A stretch of DNA of 64,000 nt from the NCBI RefSeq assembly GCF_013394775.1, contig NZ_JABXYT010000001.1, positions 1,192,501-1,256,500 of the forward strand, given 5' to 3'. How positions within the stretch are numbered: the stretch's first letter is position 1; every line of letters starts with the position of its first letter. Positions 16,363 to 25,920 of this stretch are shown one piece after another. The notes under the pieces were generated by a model, which was given only the letters and a program-made list of their open reading frames with translations, searched no databases and was not told the DNA's origin. The position numbers and the translations under genes are program-made. Source of the DNA: Oribacterium sp. oral taxon 102. Its GTDB lineage: Bacteria > Bacillota > Clostridia > Lachnospirales > Lachnospiraceae.

Positions 16363-16763
16363 TGCTGGGAATCGGAGAGATCAGGAAGTATATCGCAGGG
16401 CTGGGCGTTGCGGAGGACAGCCATGTATATATCGGAAAGCTCGACAACAAGCAGGAGAAGTCCATCGGGGTGTATAACCGGAAACAGGACGGGGCGGCGC
16501 AGATTCCTCTCGGAGGGATGCAGAACAAGAGCTATGATGTGAAGCCGGTGTCTCTTCTGGTTCACTGGAATCGGAGAGTATCGGAATCGGAAAAGGCAGC
16601 ACAGGAGCTGTACGAGAAGATGCTAAACGTGCAGAACCTGACAATCGGGGAGACGGGGATACGTTTCCTTGCGTTGCAGACTCCCGCCCCGGTGGATGTG
16701 GGAACGGATGATAACGGCGTGTACGAGTTCGTTATCTGGATTGATTTTGTTTATGAAAGGTAG
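16362..16763 (+). CDS. minor capsid / tail terminator-like protein
   Basis: 133 residues from ATG 16362 overlapping the previous stop. Mixed alpha/beta, with 'ESEKAAQELYEKMLNVQN' and 'PVDVGTDDNGVYEFVIWIDF', as in Minor_capsid_3/tail terminator proteins, which cap the tail tube. Confidence 0.65.
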   Translation: MLGIGEIRKYIAGLGVAEDSHVYIGKLDNKQEKSIGVYNRKQDGAAQIPLGGMQNKSYDVKPVSLLVHWNRRVSESEKAAQELYEKMLNVQNLTIGETGIRFLALQTPAPVDVGTDDNGVYEFVIWIDFVYER

Positions 16764-16770
16764 GTAGAAA

Positions 16771-17223
16771 ATGCCTGAGGCAGGAAAAGGAAAGGTATAC
16801 CCGGTACACAATAACATTTTCAAGTTTGGAACGAAGGGGATTGAGAGTACAGCTGAACAGATGGCGACACCGGCGGATCTGGAGAATTTTGCGCCGTCGA
16901 TTGACGGAACGGTCGAGGAATGGTTCGCAATGGATGCTGCAGGCTGGGCGAAGGCATCCATGACCGGAAAGAAGCTGAGCTTCTCTTTCAAGGGAAAGCG
17001 TTCTGTCGGCGATCCCGGGAACGACTATATCGCCGGGCTTGCATGGAAGTTCGGGCAGGATGTCATGACGAAGTTTGAGTGGACGATGGTGTCCGGCGCG
17101 AAGCTTGCGTGTGATGTGGTGGTAAATGTAACGACACCGGGCGGAGGTGATTCCACGAATATCGATTCGCTGGAGTTTGAGGTCACCGGATACGGCAAGC
17201 CGACATTTACACCGGCGGTATAA
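16771..17223 (+). CDS. phage major tail tube protein
   Basis: 150 residues. 'FAPSIDGTVEEWFAMDAAGW', 'KKLSFSFKGKRSVGDPGNDY' and 'SLEFEVTGYGKPTFTPA' match Firmicutes siphophage tail tube proteins. Directly precedes the tail chaperone genes, as usual. Confidence 0.8.
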   Translation: MPEAGKGKVYPVHNNIFKFGTKGIESTAEQMATPADLENFAPSIDGTVEEWFAMDAAGWAKASMTGKKLSFSFKGKRSVGDPGNDYIAGLAWKFGQDVMTKFEWTMVSGAKLACDVVVNVTTPGGGDSTNIDSLEFEVTGYGKPTFTPAV

Positions 17224-17235
17224 GGAGGGGAAGAT

Positions 17236-17529
17236 ATGGCGAAGGTAATCGACATTACAGACAGGCTTAGCTTTGAGGGGAGTCCGAAGCTGGTAATCAA
17301 GGGACAGGAGATCGGGGTTAACACGGATGCACCGACCATGCTCAAGGTCATGGGGCTGATGGGAGACGGCACGCCGGGCGTGCAGGAGGTCGTCGGCGCA
17401 TATGAGCTTATTTTCTCGAAGGAAGACAGAGAGCTCCTGGATTCGCTGCATCTTAGCTTCAATGATCTGGTAACGGTCATTAAGTCGGGAATTGAGCTGA
17501 TCGTCGGGGAGATCGAAGAAAAAGAGTAG
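17236..17529 (+). CDS. tail assembly chaperone (gpG-like)
   Basis: 97 residues, GGAGGGG before the ATG. Ends 'IVGEIEEKE' at TAG 17527. Lies between tube and tape-measure genes, where lambda-type phages encode G and the frameshift product GT. Its last codons GAA AAA GAG TAG contain a run of five A that allows a shift into the next frame. Confidence 0.75.
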   Translation: MAKVIDITDRLSFEGSPKLVIKGQEIGVNTDAPTMLKVMGLMGDGTPGVQEVVGAYELIFSKEDRELLDSLHLSFNDLVTVIKSGIELIVGEIEEKE

Positions 17530-17860
17530 TGAGCCGTACTATGATCTGTTTGAAGACTGGGATCTGATCGTGTCCAGTTTTCTGTCACAGTACGGCATCC
17601 GGATCAGTACAAGAGAGTTTATGACGGTGAGCTGGGACGAGTTTCGATCCCTGCTTGCCGGCATAGCTCCGGAAACGGCGCTCGGAAGGGTGGTGGCTAT
17701 TCGGGCGGAAACAGACAAGAATGTCATTGCCCGCTTTTCCGAGGATCAGAAGCGTATATACGATGCATGGAACCAAAAGGCGGCGCAGAAAATGAGCGTG
17801 GAAAAGTACGAAGCGGAGATGCAAGATCTTGAGAGCATGTTCGCGATGCTCTGTGGGTAA
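17519..17860 (+). CDS. tail assembly chaperone extension (gpT/Gp15-like), probably made by -2 frameshift
   Basis: The downstream frame starts in the last codons of the preceding gene without any start codon until GTG 17570, and its TGA in the same frame lies a short way upstream, so entry must come from a frameshift. If tRNA-Lys on AAA (17521-17523) slips back two bases to AAA at 17519, reading goes on AAG AGT AGT GAG CCG, giving 'SSEPYYDLFEDWDLIVSSF', the usual start of Gp15-type proteins. The extension includes 'FMTVSWDEFRSLLAGI' and ends 'EMQDLESMFAMLCG'. Starting at GTG 17570 would lose the conserved YYDLFEDW segment. Confidence 0.75.
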   Translation, partial: KKSSEPYYDLFEDWDLIVSSFLSQYGIRISTREFMTVSWDEFRSLLAGIAPETALGRVVAIRAETDKNVIARFSEDQKRIYDAWNQKAAQKMSVEKYEAEMQDLESMFAMLCG

Positions 17861-17884
17861 TCAAAATAAAGGGGAGCGGAAACA

Positions 17885-20851
17885 ATGGCGGCTGACAGCG
17901 TTGGACAGATCGGGCTGGATCTGGTCGTAAATAAGGGCGAATTTGAATCACAGATGAAGGGGTTGCAGGGGCTTGCCGCAAAAGCTGGTAAAACTCTTGC
18001 GGCTGCTTTTGCAGTAAAGAAGCTGGTTGACTTCGGAAAGAGCTGTATCGCGCTGGGGTCCGATCTCGCAGAGGTGCAGAACGTTGTGGACGTGACGTTT
18101 CCCTCCATGAGTAAGCAGATAGATAAGTTTGCGCAGAATGCGGCGAAATCCTTCGGTCTGTCCGAAACGATGGCGAAGAAGTTCTCCGGCACCTTCGGGG
18201 CGATGTCGAAGGCGTTTGGCTTCGGTGAGAGGCAGGCGTATGAGATGGCGACTGCGCTGACGGGACTTGCCGGGGATGTAGCGTCTTTTTATAACCTGTC
18301 GCAGGACGAAGCATATACAAAGCTGAAATCCGTATTCACCGGCGAGACAGAGTCGCTGAAGGAGCTCGGCGTGGTTATGACACAGACCGCACTTGATCAG
18401 TATGCGCTGGCAAACGGCTTCGGAAAAACTACTTCCGCCATGTCTGAGATGGAGAAAGTGGCGCTCCGGTATCGCTTCGTTCAGGATCAGCTTTCGCTTG
18501 CGGCCGGAGACTTCATTCGGACGTCAGATGGCTGGGCGAACCAAGTCAGGATCCTCCAGCTCCAGTTTGACAGCCTGCGGGCGACGATCGGGCAGGGGCT
18601 GATCGCTGCGCTGTCTCCGGTTATCAGGACGTTGAATATCCTGATTGGCAGGATTCTCACAGCGGCGAATGCGCTGAAAGCGTTCTTTTCCCTGCTTGGC
18701 GGAGGCGGCAGTAAGGCGCAGGGAATGACAGCCGGAACGGATGCCATAGCAAAAAGTGCAGATAAAGCGACCGGGGCATTGGGAGGTACAGGAGGAGCCG
18801 CAAAAAAGGCAGCGAAAGACATTAAAAGTGCAACAAGCGGGATTGACGAGCTGAATATCATTCAGGCTCCGGATGTGTCTTCCGGCGGTTCTGGTGGTGC
18901 CGGAGAGGCTGCAGGGGGAGGCTATGCGGCGGAAGACTTCGATATGGGGAATCTTCCGGAAGAGTCGTCCGCAGTGGATTCTCGAATGGCTGCTATTGTC
19001 TCCCGTTTTCAGGAGCTTAAGGAGCTGTTTTCTGCCGGCTTCTGGGATGCGTTCGGGGATACTTCTGTATTTGATTCGATCAGGGGAAATATCGATTCCA
19101 TACGTCAGAGCCTGCAGGAAATTTTCACTGCTCCGGAGGTGCAGACTGCTGCGAACGATTTCGCAAACACAGTGGCATATTCCATGGGGCAGATATCCGG
19201 TTCCATGTTCGGAATCGGCACATCGATCGCAGACAGCCTGACAGGAGCAATTGCGCAGTATTTGGAGCAGAATACCGAACGAATAAAGAACTATATTCTT
19301 TCGATGTTTGATATCGGGAGCCGAAAAGCGGAAATCAGCGGGAGCTTTGTAACATCAGTCGCTCAAATATTCGAAGTATTCAGAAGTGATTCGGCGAAGC
19401 AGATCGGTGCAGACTTGATAGGAATTTTCACGGACTCCTTCATGGGCGTCACCGAGCTTTCTGCTAAAGCGAGCGTGGATATTCTTGATGTATTTACAAG
19501 GCCATTTATAGAAAACCAGGATGGCATAAAAACAGCTCTCGAAGGCATTCTAAGTGTATTTGAGACGGTGACAAGTTCAATAAAAGACACTGTCGATGAC
19601 TTCGTTGATAAAGCGAATGAAGTATATGATGAAAGCTTTGGACCACTATTTGAGTCCATTGCTTCAGGATTGTCTGATACCGGAGCGAAGTTTTTAGATT
19701 TTTGGAATAAAAAAGTTCAGCCGGTATTGGATCAGCTAGGGGATAAATTTGGCTGGGTAATGAAAGAGCATGTTCAGCCACTGCTGGATAAGTTCCTGGA
19801 ATTTGCGGGCGCTGTAGGTGAGGCGATCACGGCTTTATGGGAAGGAGTACTAAAACCTTTTATTGATTGGGTCATAGCGAATATATTACCCGCTGTTCTA
19901 CCTGTAATACAGACTGTAGGAAATGTTGTTGCCGATGTGTTTGCATTTATAAGCGATCTGATTGGCGGGCTGATACAGACAATTACAGGTATTATTGAGT
20001 TCATGGTGGGTGTATTCACCGGAGACTGGGATAAAGCTTGGCATGGAGTTGAGCAGATTGTTAAAGGCGTTTTAAATATTATCTCGGCATTCATAAAGAC
20101 GATTTTATCCGTAATTTTAGGGACTGTCACAGCTATCCTACAGAGTATCTACGCAATATTTGCTTCAATATTTAAGGCTTTAAAGGCATTGGTTATTACT
20201 ATATTTAATGCCATAAAAACGGCCATTGTTACGATTATTACGGGAGTAAAAGACAATATCTCTACCATGCTTAATTCCATTAAGACAATATGGGATAAGG
20301 TATGGAATGATTTAAAAACTACTGTAATCAATATATTTACTTCGATGTGGAGTGGGATTAAAGGTGTGATCAATTCTATTCTAAGCGGCGTCGAAACGAT
20401 GGCTAACGGGGTTATCAATGCGATAAACGGCATGATCGAAGCACTGAACGGTCTGAGCTTTGATATCCCCGACTGGGTTCCGGGGATTGGCGGAGAGTCC
20501 TTCGGGCTGAACATTCCGACGATACCGACGGTATCCATCCCGCGGCTTGCGCAAGGCGGCTTTGTGCGCGCCAATACGCCGCAGCTTGCCATGATCGGAG
20601 ACAACCGGCATTACGGAGAGATCGTGGCACCGGAGGATAAAATGCAGGATATGGTCAACCGGGCTGTTGCGCTAGCTTCACAGGGGGCCAGCCTGTCTGA
20701 GCAGTATCTGAGCATTATGATCGATCTTTTGAAGAGGATCATCGATCTGATCGGAGCGATGGACTTGACCGTAAATATCGATATCCGGGAGATCAAGAAG
20801 AGACTGGCAGAGCTTGACAGCCGATCCGGCTATAGCCTGAGAGCAACGTAA
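17885..20851 (+). CDS. phage tail tape measure protein
   Basis: 988 residues; length sets tail length. N-terminal TP901-type core ('DLAEVQNVVDVTFPSMSKQI', 'FYNLSQDEAYTKLKSVFTGE'), a Gly/Ala/Lys-rich linker near residue 290-350, then long hydrophobic helices between about 650 and 860, and a C-terminal 'GFVRANTPQLAMIGDNRHYG' block. Bases 19,850-20,380 are more AT-rich than the flanks, which may mark recombination within the gene. Confidence 0.9.
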   Translation: MAADSVGQIGLDLVVNKGEFESQMKGLQGLAAKAGKTLAAAFAVKKLVDFGKSCIALGSDLAEVQNVVDVTFPSMSKQIDKFAQNAAKSFGLSETMAKKFSGTFGAMSKAFGFGERQAYEMATALTGLAGDVASFYNLSQDEAYTKLKSVFTGETESLKELGVVMTQTALDQYALANGFGKTTSAMSEMEKVALRYRFVQDQLSLAAGDFIRTSDGWANQVRILQLQFDSLRATIGQGLIAALSPVIRTLNILIGRILTAANALKAFFSLLGGGGSKAQGMTAGTDAIAKSADKATGALGGTGGAAKKAAKDIKSATSGIDELNIIQAPDVSSGGSGGAGEAAGGGYAAEDFDMGNLPEESSAVDSRMAAIVSRFQELKELFSAGFWDAFGDTSVFDSIRGNIDSIRQSLQEIFTAPEVQTAANDFANTVAYSMGQISGSMFGIGTSIADSLTGAIAQYLEQNTERIKNYILSMFDIGSRKAEISGSFVTSVAQIFEVFRSDSAKQIGADLIGIFTDSFMGVTELSAKASVDILDVFTRPFIENQDGIKTALEGILSVFETVTSSIKDTVDDFVDKANEVYDESFGPLFESIASGLSDTGAKFLDFWNKKVQPVLDQLGDKFGWVMKEHVQPLLDKFLEFAGAVGEAITALWEGVLKPFIDWVIANILPAVLPVIQTVGNVVADVFAFISDLIGGLIQTITGIIEFMVGVFTGDWDKAWHGVEQIVKGVLNIISAFIKTILSVILGTVTAILQSIYAIFASIFKALKALVITIFNAIKTAIVTIITGVKDNISTMLNSIKTIWDKVWNDLKTTVINIFTSMWSGIKGVINSILSGVETMANGVINAINGMIEALNGLSFDIPDWVPGIGGESFGLNIPTIPTVSIPRLAQGGFVRANTPQLAMIGDNRHYGEIVAPEDKMQDMVNRAVALASQGASLSEQYLSIMIDLLKRIIDLIGAMDLTVNIDIREIKKRLAELDSRSGYSLRAT

Positions 20852-20863
20852 GGAGGCGGGAAT

Positions 20864-21238
20864 ATGGCAACGATTACAATCAACGGGCGGGAGTTTCCCG
20901 CCCCTGATATCGGCGGGAATCTGGTGGTTTCGACCAATGTGAGTGCCGGGAAGAATGCCAAAGGTGAATTCATCGGTCAGAAGGTCGGACGGGATCAGTA
21001 CAAAGTAGACGCTTTGCAATGGAAATTTTTGGATGCGAAAACGTGGGCGGATATGCTTCGGGAATTTGACAAGTTCGTAGTCACGGCGAAGATTCCGGAC
21101 ATGGTGAATAACCGATTCCTTACAATTCAGATGTATCCCGGAAACCGCACCGCAACGCCGGTGGAGTTTGATATTTCCGGGATGCCGACAAGGTACCGGG
21201 ACTGTAAGGTAAATATCGTAGACTGCGGGGTGAACTGA
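20864..21238 (+). CDS. DUF6711-like tail protein
   Basis: 124 residues. 'ATITINGREFPAPD' start and a 'YKVDALQWKFLDAKTWADML' core fit DUF6711-type proteins located after the tape measure gene in Clostridia siphophages; probably part of the tail tip. The stop overlaps the next start by one base. Confidence 0.65.
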   Translation: MATITINGREFPAPDIGGNLVVSTNVSAGKNAKGEFIGQKVGRDQYKVDALQWKFLDAKTWADMLREFDKFVVTAKIPDMVNNRFLTIQMYPGNRTATPVEFDISGMPTRYRDCKVNIVDCGVN

Positions 21239-23481
21239 TGTACGCCGGAAGTGAAGCATATAAAAAAGAAATGCGGAAGCTGCCTCTTCGGGATCACAGT
21301 TATATCAGGGTGACGATCGGCGTAATCAATCAGGAGGCACAAGCGGATGCCGCTTTTTATGGGAAATACACCTATTTTTCGAATCTGAAAAAGCCGCTGG
21401 ATAACTATGCTGTGGAGACTCTGTATGCGACCTGCGAGCAAAACTATACATCTGTGGATGAGACGATGTATTTCCTTCCCCGCGAAAAAATGGATGCGGT
21501 TCTGAATCAGGGCGCCATATCGGAGAAACTGCTGGGAGAAGTAGAGATTCGATTTCCGATTCCCTATAACCTGAGAGGCTTGACGATAGAGTTCGGCAAA
21601 GCCTTCCCCGTGGATTTCAAGATTGTTTCCGATCAGAGAGAGCTTTCGGTAGAGGGAAATGCTACGGGGCACTTTGTGACGGAGGAGATCTTCCAAAGCG
21701 TTACGTTCCTTCGCTTTGTCCCCGAGAAAATGATAAATGGGGCGGCGCGGCTCCGGATACATCAAATCACGATGGGGGTTGGGATCTATTTCAATGAGCG
21801 GGATGTCCTGTCCTGCATGAAAAAAGAGTACGTAAGCCCGATTGCTGAGGAGCTGCCATCGATTGATTTTACGCTGACGATCGATAACAAAAAGAGAGCC
21901 TATGACATTGAGAACGAGAAAAGCACAGTAAACTTTCTGGAACTCAGGCAGAACGTCGAGGTGATCTATGGACAGGAGCTGGAGGATGGAAAGACGGAGT
22001 GGCTGCCGGGCACTACGGTCGCGCTGAAGGAATGGTCTGCAGATGACGAAGTGATGAGCTTTACGGCTACAGACCGCTTCGATAATATGTCAGGTACCTA
22101 CTACGGCGGGACATATAGTGCAGAGGGAACAAGCCTCTATGAGCTTGCAAAAAATGTACTGGTGGATGCGGGGGCTGATCCCCGTTCATACTGGATAGAT
22201 GAATACTTAAAAACGGTCAAGATTCATAATCCGGTTCCCGCGGTGCCGCATAAGGAAGCCCTGCAGCTCATTGCAAATGCCGGAAGGTGCGTACTGATGC
22301 AGGGGAGAGACGGTAAAATCCTGCTGAGATCTTCGTTTGTCCCGGAGATGACGGCCGGCTCCGACAATGAGACCTACTTTTCCCACGCATCGGAGATTTT
22401 GGGGAAACCGGAGGAGGCAGAATATGCGCTGGCTACGGAAAACCATGGGGAACCGGGCGCTGAGCAGCTCTTCCTTCCTCGTAAAGGAGAAGGGAAAGCC
22501 TACCACGGCACGGCATATATCTCGGAGGCAGTGGCGGACGAAAATGGAACATTTTCCATAAATCCAACGGTCAAGATTATGCTGGAATCAACCTATAAAT
22601 GCTTCGGTATCACTTTCAGATTTGGGAGGAATCCGCCAAAGGAGCTTCTGCTTAGAACATATCATAGAGATGCGGGGGCTTCTACTGCTGTCGAGGAGGT
22701 GCGCGTCCAGAACAACGGCCGGGAGCTGGTGGTGTCGCGAGAGTTTTTGGAGTTCAACGAGCTTGTAATTGAATTTACGAAAGGCACAGCGCATAACAGA
22801 GTAACGCTGAATTCTGTGCGCTTTGGGGATGTGACAGACTATGAGCTGGCTTATGGTCCTGAGCTGACAAAAACGCCGAAGGGAACACAGCTCAGCAGGG
22901 TGGGGCAGCTTAATGTAGTACGAACTGTGTATACCCTCAGCACAGAGGAGAGGAAAGAACTTGCCCGGGAGACAGTTGCGGTTGTGGCTGGGACGCAGGT
23001 CAGATTTTACCTTTCGAGGCCATCTTACGATTATGCAGTGCAGATTGAGGAGCCGCAGTCGGGACAGAGTGCCAGTATTATTGATAGCAGCGCATACTAT
23101 GCGGTTGTTGCGATAACCGGAGCGTCCGGCAACATAACACTTTCCATTCAGGGAAAAGAGTATGTACAGAGAGAACTCACGGAAAGCGTGCAGCTAAGCC
23201 CGTCCGGTAGTGTGGAGAAGTGGAAGAATCCGCTGGTTTCTGAGAGAGGTCACGCCGAGGATTTGCTGAAATGGATCGGGGCGTACTTGAAATCAGATCG
23301 AGATTACGAGCTATCGTACCGGGGTGAGCCCAGAATCGACGGGAATGATATTGTTTTTTTGGAGAATAAGTACGTCCCCGGAATGCTGATACGTGTATAT
23401 GAGCACACGCTGAAATTTGACGGCGCTCTTTTCGGCAGTATCAAGGCAAGGAGGGATATGAGCCATGTGGACGAAACCTAA
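21238..23481 (+). CDS. phage tail tip / baseplate protein
   Basis: 747 residues. Long beta-rich protein after the tape-measure gene, the place of Tal/baseplate hub proteins. 'FTATDRFDNMSGTYYGGTYS', 'VPHKEALQLIANAGRCVLMQ' and 'KWIGAYLKSDRDYELSYRGE' are hub-like blocks around a central domain (about 100-180 and 410-500) that looks like a discoidin-type carbohydrate-binding jelly roll. Overlaps the next gene by 17 nt. Confidence 0.65.
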   Translation: MYAGSEAYKKEMRKLPLRDHSYIRVTIGVINQEAQADAAFYGKYTYFSNLKKPLDNYAVETLYATCEQNYTSVDETMYFLPREKMDAVLNQGAISEKLLGEVEIRFPIPYNLRGLTIEFGKAFPVDFKIVSDQRELSVEGNATGHFVTEEIFQSVTFLRFVPEKMINGAARLRIHQITMGVGIYFNERDVLSCMKKEYVSPIAEELPSIDFTLTIDNKKRAYDIENEKSTVNFLELRQNVEVIYGQELEDGKTEWLPGTTVALKEWSADDEVMSFTATDRFDNMSGTYYGGTYSAEGTSLYELAKNVLVDAGADPRSYWIDEYLKTVKIHNPVPAVPHKEALQLIANAGRCVLMQGRDGKILLRSSFVPEMTAGSDNETYFSHASEILGKPEEAEYALATENHGEPGAEQLFLPRKGEGKAYHGTAYISEAVADENGTFSINPTVKIMLESTYKCFGITFRFGRNPPKELLLRTYHRDAGASTAVEEVRVQNNGRELVVSREFLEFNELVIEFTKGTAHNRVTLNSVRFGDVTDYELAYGPELTKTPKGTQLSRVGQLNVVRTVYTLSTEERKELARETVAVVAGTQVRFYLSRPSYDYAVQIEEPQSGQSASIIDSSAYYAVVAITGASGNITLSIQGKEYVQRELTESVQLSPSGSVEKWKNPLVSERGHAEDLLKWIGAYLKSDRDYELSYRGEPRIDGNDIVFLENKYVPGMLIRVYEHTLKFDGALFGSIKARRDMSHVDET

Positions 23482-23863
23482 GACAGACTGGAAAGCAGGG
23501 GATTTCTTTAACGTGCAGGATTATAACCGGATCAAGGGCAATCTGAATGCGATCCGGGAAGCGGCATTGATGCTTTGGCAGGCGTTCCCCTTTGAAGAAA
23601 TGGGAAAGGATAAGAGCTATGAGGACTATGGATTTTATGCCGATGAGATCAACTGCTTTGAAGCCAACATAGATCATATCTGCGCTGCAGTTTTTCCTTT
23701 TGCAGTAGGAGAAAGACAGACCTTTTATGAGAATCAGCCTTTTATCGGCTGGGGGGAATTGAATCGAATTGAAGAAGCATGTCGTCTGATCTACAGCAAT
23801 GTGCAGAGCCGCATCACTGGAAGAAAGCGACTGGCTTTTACACTGAACGGAGGCGAGTTTTAA
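23465..23863 (+). CDS. tail-tip associated protein (132 aa)
   Basis: 'WTKPKTDWKAGDFFNVQDYN' followed by 'RIKGNLNAIREAALMLW' is a recurrent opening in Clostridia phage tail-fibre region proteins. Helical. Function unknown, probably structural. Start lies within the end of the previous gene, stop overlaps the next ATG by one base. Confidence 0.6.
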   Translation: MWTKPKTDWKAGDFFNVQDYNRIKGNLNAIREAALMLWQAFPFEEMGKDKSYEDYGFYADEINCFEANIDHICAAVFPFAVGERQTFYENQPFIGWGELNRIEEACRLIYSNVQSRITGRKRLAFTLNGGEF

Positions 23864-24309
23864 TGAGCTTGAAAACAGATTATAAGGATGCGATGTACGA
23901 CGGGCAGCGGCGGTACCGTATGGGGCAAAACACCGACGGCACGGTGAGCTTCACGGACACAACGAGCTATACGCAGGCGGGCGATCAGTTCGGCGCAAAG
24001 GATATCAACGCTACGAACACTGCTGTCAACCGCCTGAACCACGTGACAGAACTTACGCTGACCGCGGCAGGGTGGGAAGGGGGCGGCCCGTTCGTGCAGA
24101 TGGTTTCTGTTCCGGGCGCTGCCGCAGATATGGAACCGCTGCTGGTGAGCGCTCTTCCGGACGATGCAGATGCCGCAGCACAGAAGACATATACAAAGGC
24201 GTTCGGGATCATCTCCTGCGGGACAGCAACGGTAGGAAATGGAACGGTGATTTTTAAGGCGTATAAGAAGCCCGCGACAGACTGCAAGGTCGGGCTGAAA
24301 GGAGTGTAA
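23863..24309 (+). CDS. tail fibre/baseplate accessory protein (148 aa)
   Basis: ATG 23863 overlaps the previous TAA and follows GGAGGCG. 'GTVSFTDTTSYTQAGDQFGA' and 'DINATNTAVNRLNHVTELTL' resemble short trimeric baseplate/fibre adaptor proteins. The stop is adjacent to the start of the receptor-binding candidate. Confidence 0.6.
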   Translation: MSLKTDYKDAMYDGQRRYRMGQNTDGTVSFTDTTSYTQAGDQFGAKDINATNTAVNRLNHVTELTLTAAGWEGGGPFVQMVSVPGAAADMEPLLVSALPDDADAAAQKTYTKAFGIISCGTATVGNGTVIFKAYKKPATDCKVGLKGV

Positions 24310-25329
24310 ATGGGAAGAGTATGGATGCCGGGCGGCGGTGGCGGTGCCGATCTGGACGTCATCACGGCAGGTGCGGGGGATGTGCTTGCCGGTAGGGTGA
24401 CGGTAGATCGGGAGGGCGAGCCGGTGACGGGGACGATGCCGGACAGAGGAGTCAGAGTGCACGGCACTGACAATGGGGTGAACGAAGACGGAATCTGGAC
24501 GCGAATCCCTTACGGGTACTATAGGGACGGAAACCGAGAGGACTCTTGGGTATATCGTAGTCTCGATGAAATGAGAGATGCGTTTAAAAACGCCTATGGC
24601 GTAGGGAGTGTCTCGGGTTTTAATGTGTCCTCAAGCGATGACCCGTCCGCTTGGGGACGTGCTACAGTATCTCTGACGGGTCTTGCTACCGGAAATTCGA
24701 AGCCGTGGCGTGGTTGTAGTGTATATGTAGACGACGGATGGAAAGGAAACATTGAAGGGAACGCTAATGGTTCTTTGACAATAAATGGCCTCAGTGAGGG
24801 AAATCATAAATTCAACGTGCTCAACTACTATACATGTAATAGTAATCTTGATGGGAGTGGTCATGTAAACGGGAACTGGGCAGGGGATAAATATTGTCAA
24901 GTATGGCGAAGAAAGAATTTATCATATTCTCCGTTGGCTCAACATTATGTACCATCAAGTGAAAATCACCACAACGGGTCTTACTATTATTACGATACAA
25001 ATCTTCCAGCTATCGCCGTGGGCAGAACATTAAATGTTGAAGTCCATGGGACGTTTAACAGACCTGCAAATATATCAAACGCAATAAAAATAGATGATGT
25101 TTATGCCCTTGTAAGAGTATCCTCTTCTTCGCTAAAAGGCGTGAATATTCTAAATAAAACCGATTACGTGTGGTTTAACGGAAATTCCGGAACGGTTACG
25201 TTAAGCGCCCCGTTAAAAAGTGTGGATAATGCCGAGTATGTTTCGATTTCATTTAGGGGGATGTCTGATGGAGAGTCAGAAGGATTATACTTCACTTGGG
25301 CAGAGCTAAGAAGCGCTTGGGTGACGTAA
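24310..25329 (+). CDS. tail fibre, probable receptor-binding protein
   Basis: 339 residues. Gly-rich attachment start 'WMPGGGGGADLDVITAGAGD', then the fibre repeat-like 'VLAGRVTVDREGEPVTGTMP'. From about residue 110 onward base composition turns clearly AT-rich (24,700-25,320), and the protein is Ser/Asn/Tyr-rich and beta-like. Shared N-terminus plus exchanged C-terminus is the usual signature of a host-range fibre. Confidence 0.65.
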   Translation: MGRVWMPGGGGGADLDVITAGAGDVLAGRVTVDREGEPVTGTMPDRGVRVHGTDNGVNEDGIWTRIPYGYYRDGNREDSWVYRSLDEMRDAFKNAYGVGSVSGFNVSSSDDPSAWGRATVSLTGLATGNSKPWRGCSVYVDDGWKGNIEGNANGSLTINGLSEGNHKFNVLNYYTCNSNLDGSGHVNGNWAGDKYCQVWRRKNLSYSPLAQHYVPSSENHHNGSYYYYDTNLPAIAVGRTLNVEVHGTFNRPANISNAIKIDDVYALVRVSSSSLKGVNILNKTDYVWFNGNSGTVTLSAPLKSVDNAEYVSISFRGMSDGESEGLYFTWAELRSAWVT

Positions 25330-25357
25330 CCCACATTATTTCAGAGAGGAGGTTATC

Positions 25358-25444
25358 TTGTATTCGCTATTACTGAATTTTTATTTTATACTTACGAAAT
25401 TTTGGCAGAGATTCTCGGGAATGAGTGAGAGGAGGGCAAGATGA
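25358..25444 (+). CDS. mini-ORF (28 aa) coupled to holin
   Basis: TTG start behind GAGGAGG (25346-25352), one hydrophobic helix ('LLLNFYFILTKFW') with a basic end, stop overlapping the holin ATG (ATGA). Similar short ORFs precede holin genes in other phages. Moderate support from the overlap and strong SD. Confidence 0.45.
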   Translation: MYSLLLNFYFILTKFWQRFSGMSERRAR

Positions 25445-25860
25445 ACAGAGGCGTATTATGTGCAGCAGTAGGCATTGTCGGGAGCGGTGTGGCTTCCCTT
25501 TTTGGCGGATGGGGTGCAGCGTTGAGTGGACTTGTGTTGTTTATGGCGATTGATTTTGCAATGGGGCTTACCGTAGCCGGAGTATTCAAGCGGTCAAAGA
25601 AGACGGACGGCGGCGCGCTGGAGAGCCGTGCGGGCTGGAAAGGGCTGTGCAGAAAGGTGTATACGCTCGCACTCGTGCTCGTTGCGCATTGGCTCGATAT
25701 TATTACCGGAACGAGCTACATCCGGGACGCGGTATGCATCGGCTTTATCGCTAATGAAGCAATATCCATCCTTGAAAATGCGGGGCTGATGGGAATCCCT
25801 ATCCCCTCCGTGATGTCTAAGGCTATCGAGGTGCTGAGGGATAAGGATGTAAAGAAGTAA
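25441..25860 (+). CDS. phage holin (Holin_4 / toxin-secretion type)
   Basis: 139 residues, three hydrophobic stretches ('VASLFGGWGAALSGLVLFMA', 'VYTLALVLVAHWLDI', 'DAVCIGFIANEAISI'), with the family signature 'ESRAGWKGLCRKV' between and 'ILENAGLMGIPIPSVM' after. Forms membrane lesions to release the endolysin encoded 2.7 kb downstream, the regulatory block lying between. Confidence 0.85.
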   Translation: MNRGVLCAAVGIVGSGVASLFGGWGAALSGLVLFMAIDFAMGLTVAGVFKRSKKTDGGALESRAGWKGLCRKVYTLALVLVAHWLDIITGTSYIRDAVCIGFIANEAISILENAGLMGIPIPSVMSKAIEVLRDKDVKK

Positions 25861-25920
25861 GTACCGGCAATTCCGCCGCTACGATATAGTGCCCCGACAA
25901 TCGGGGAGAAAGGAACATTT

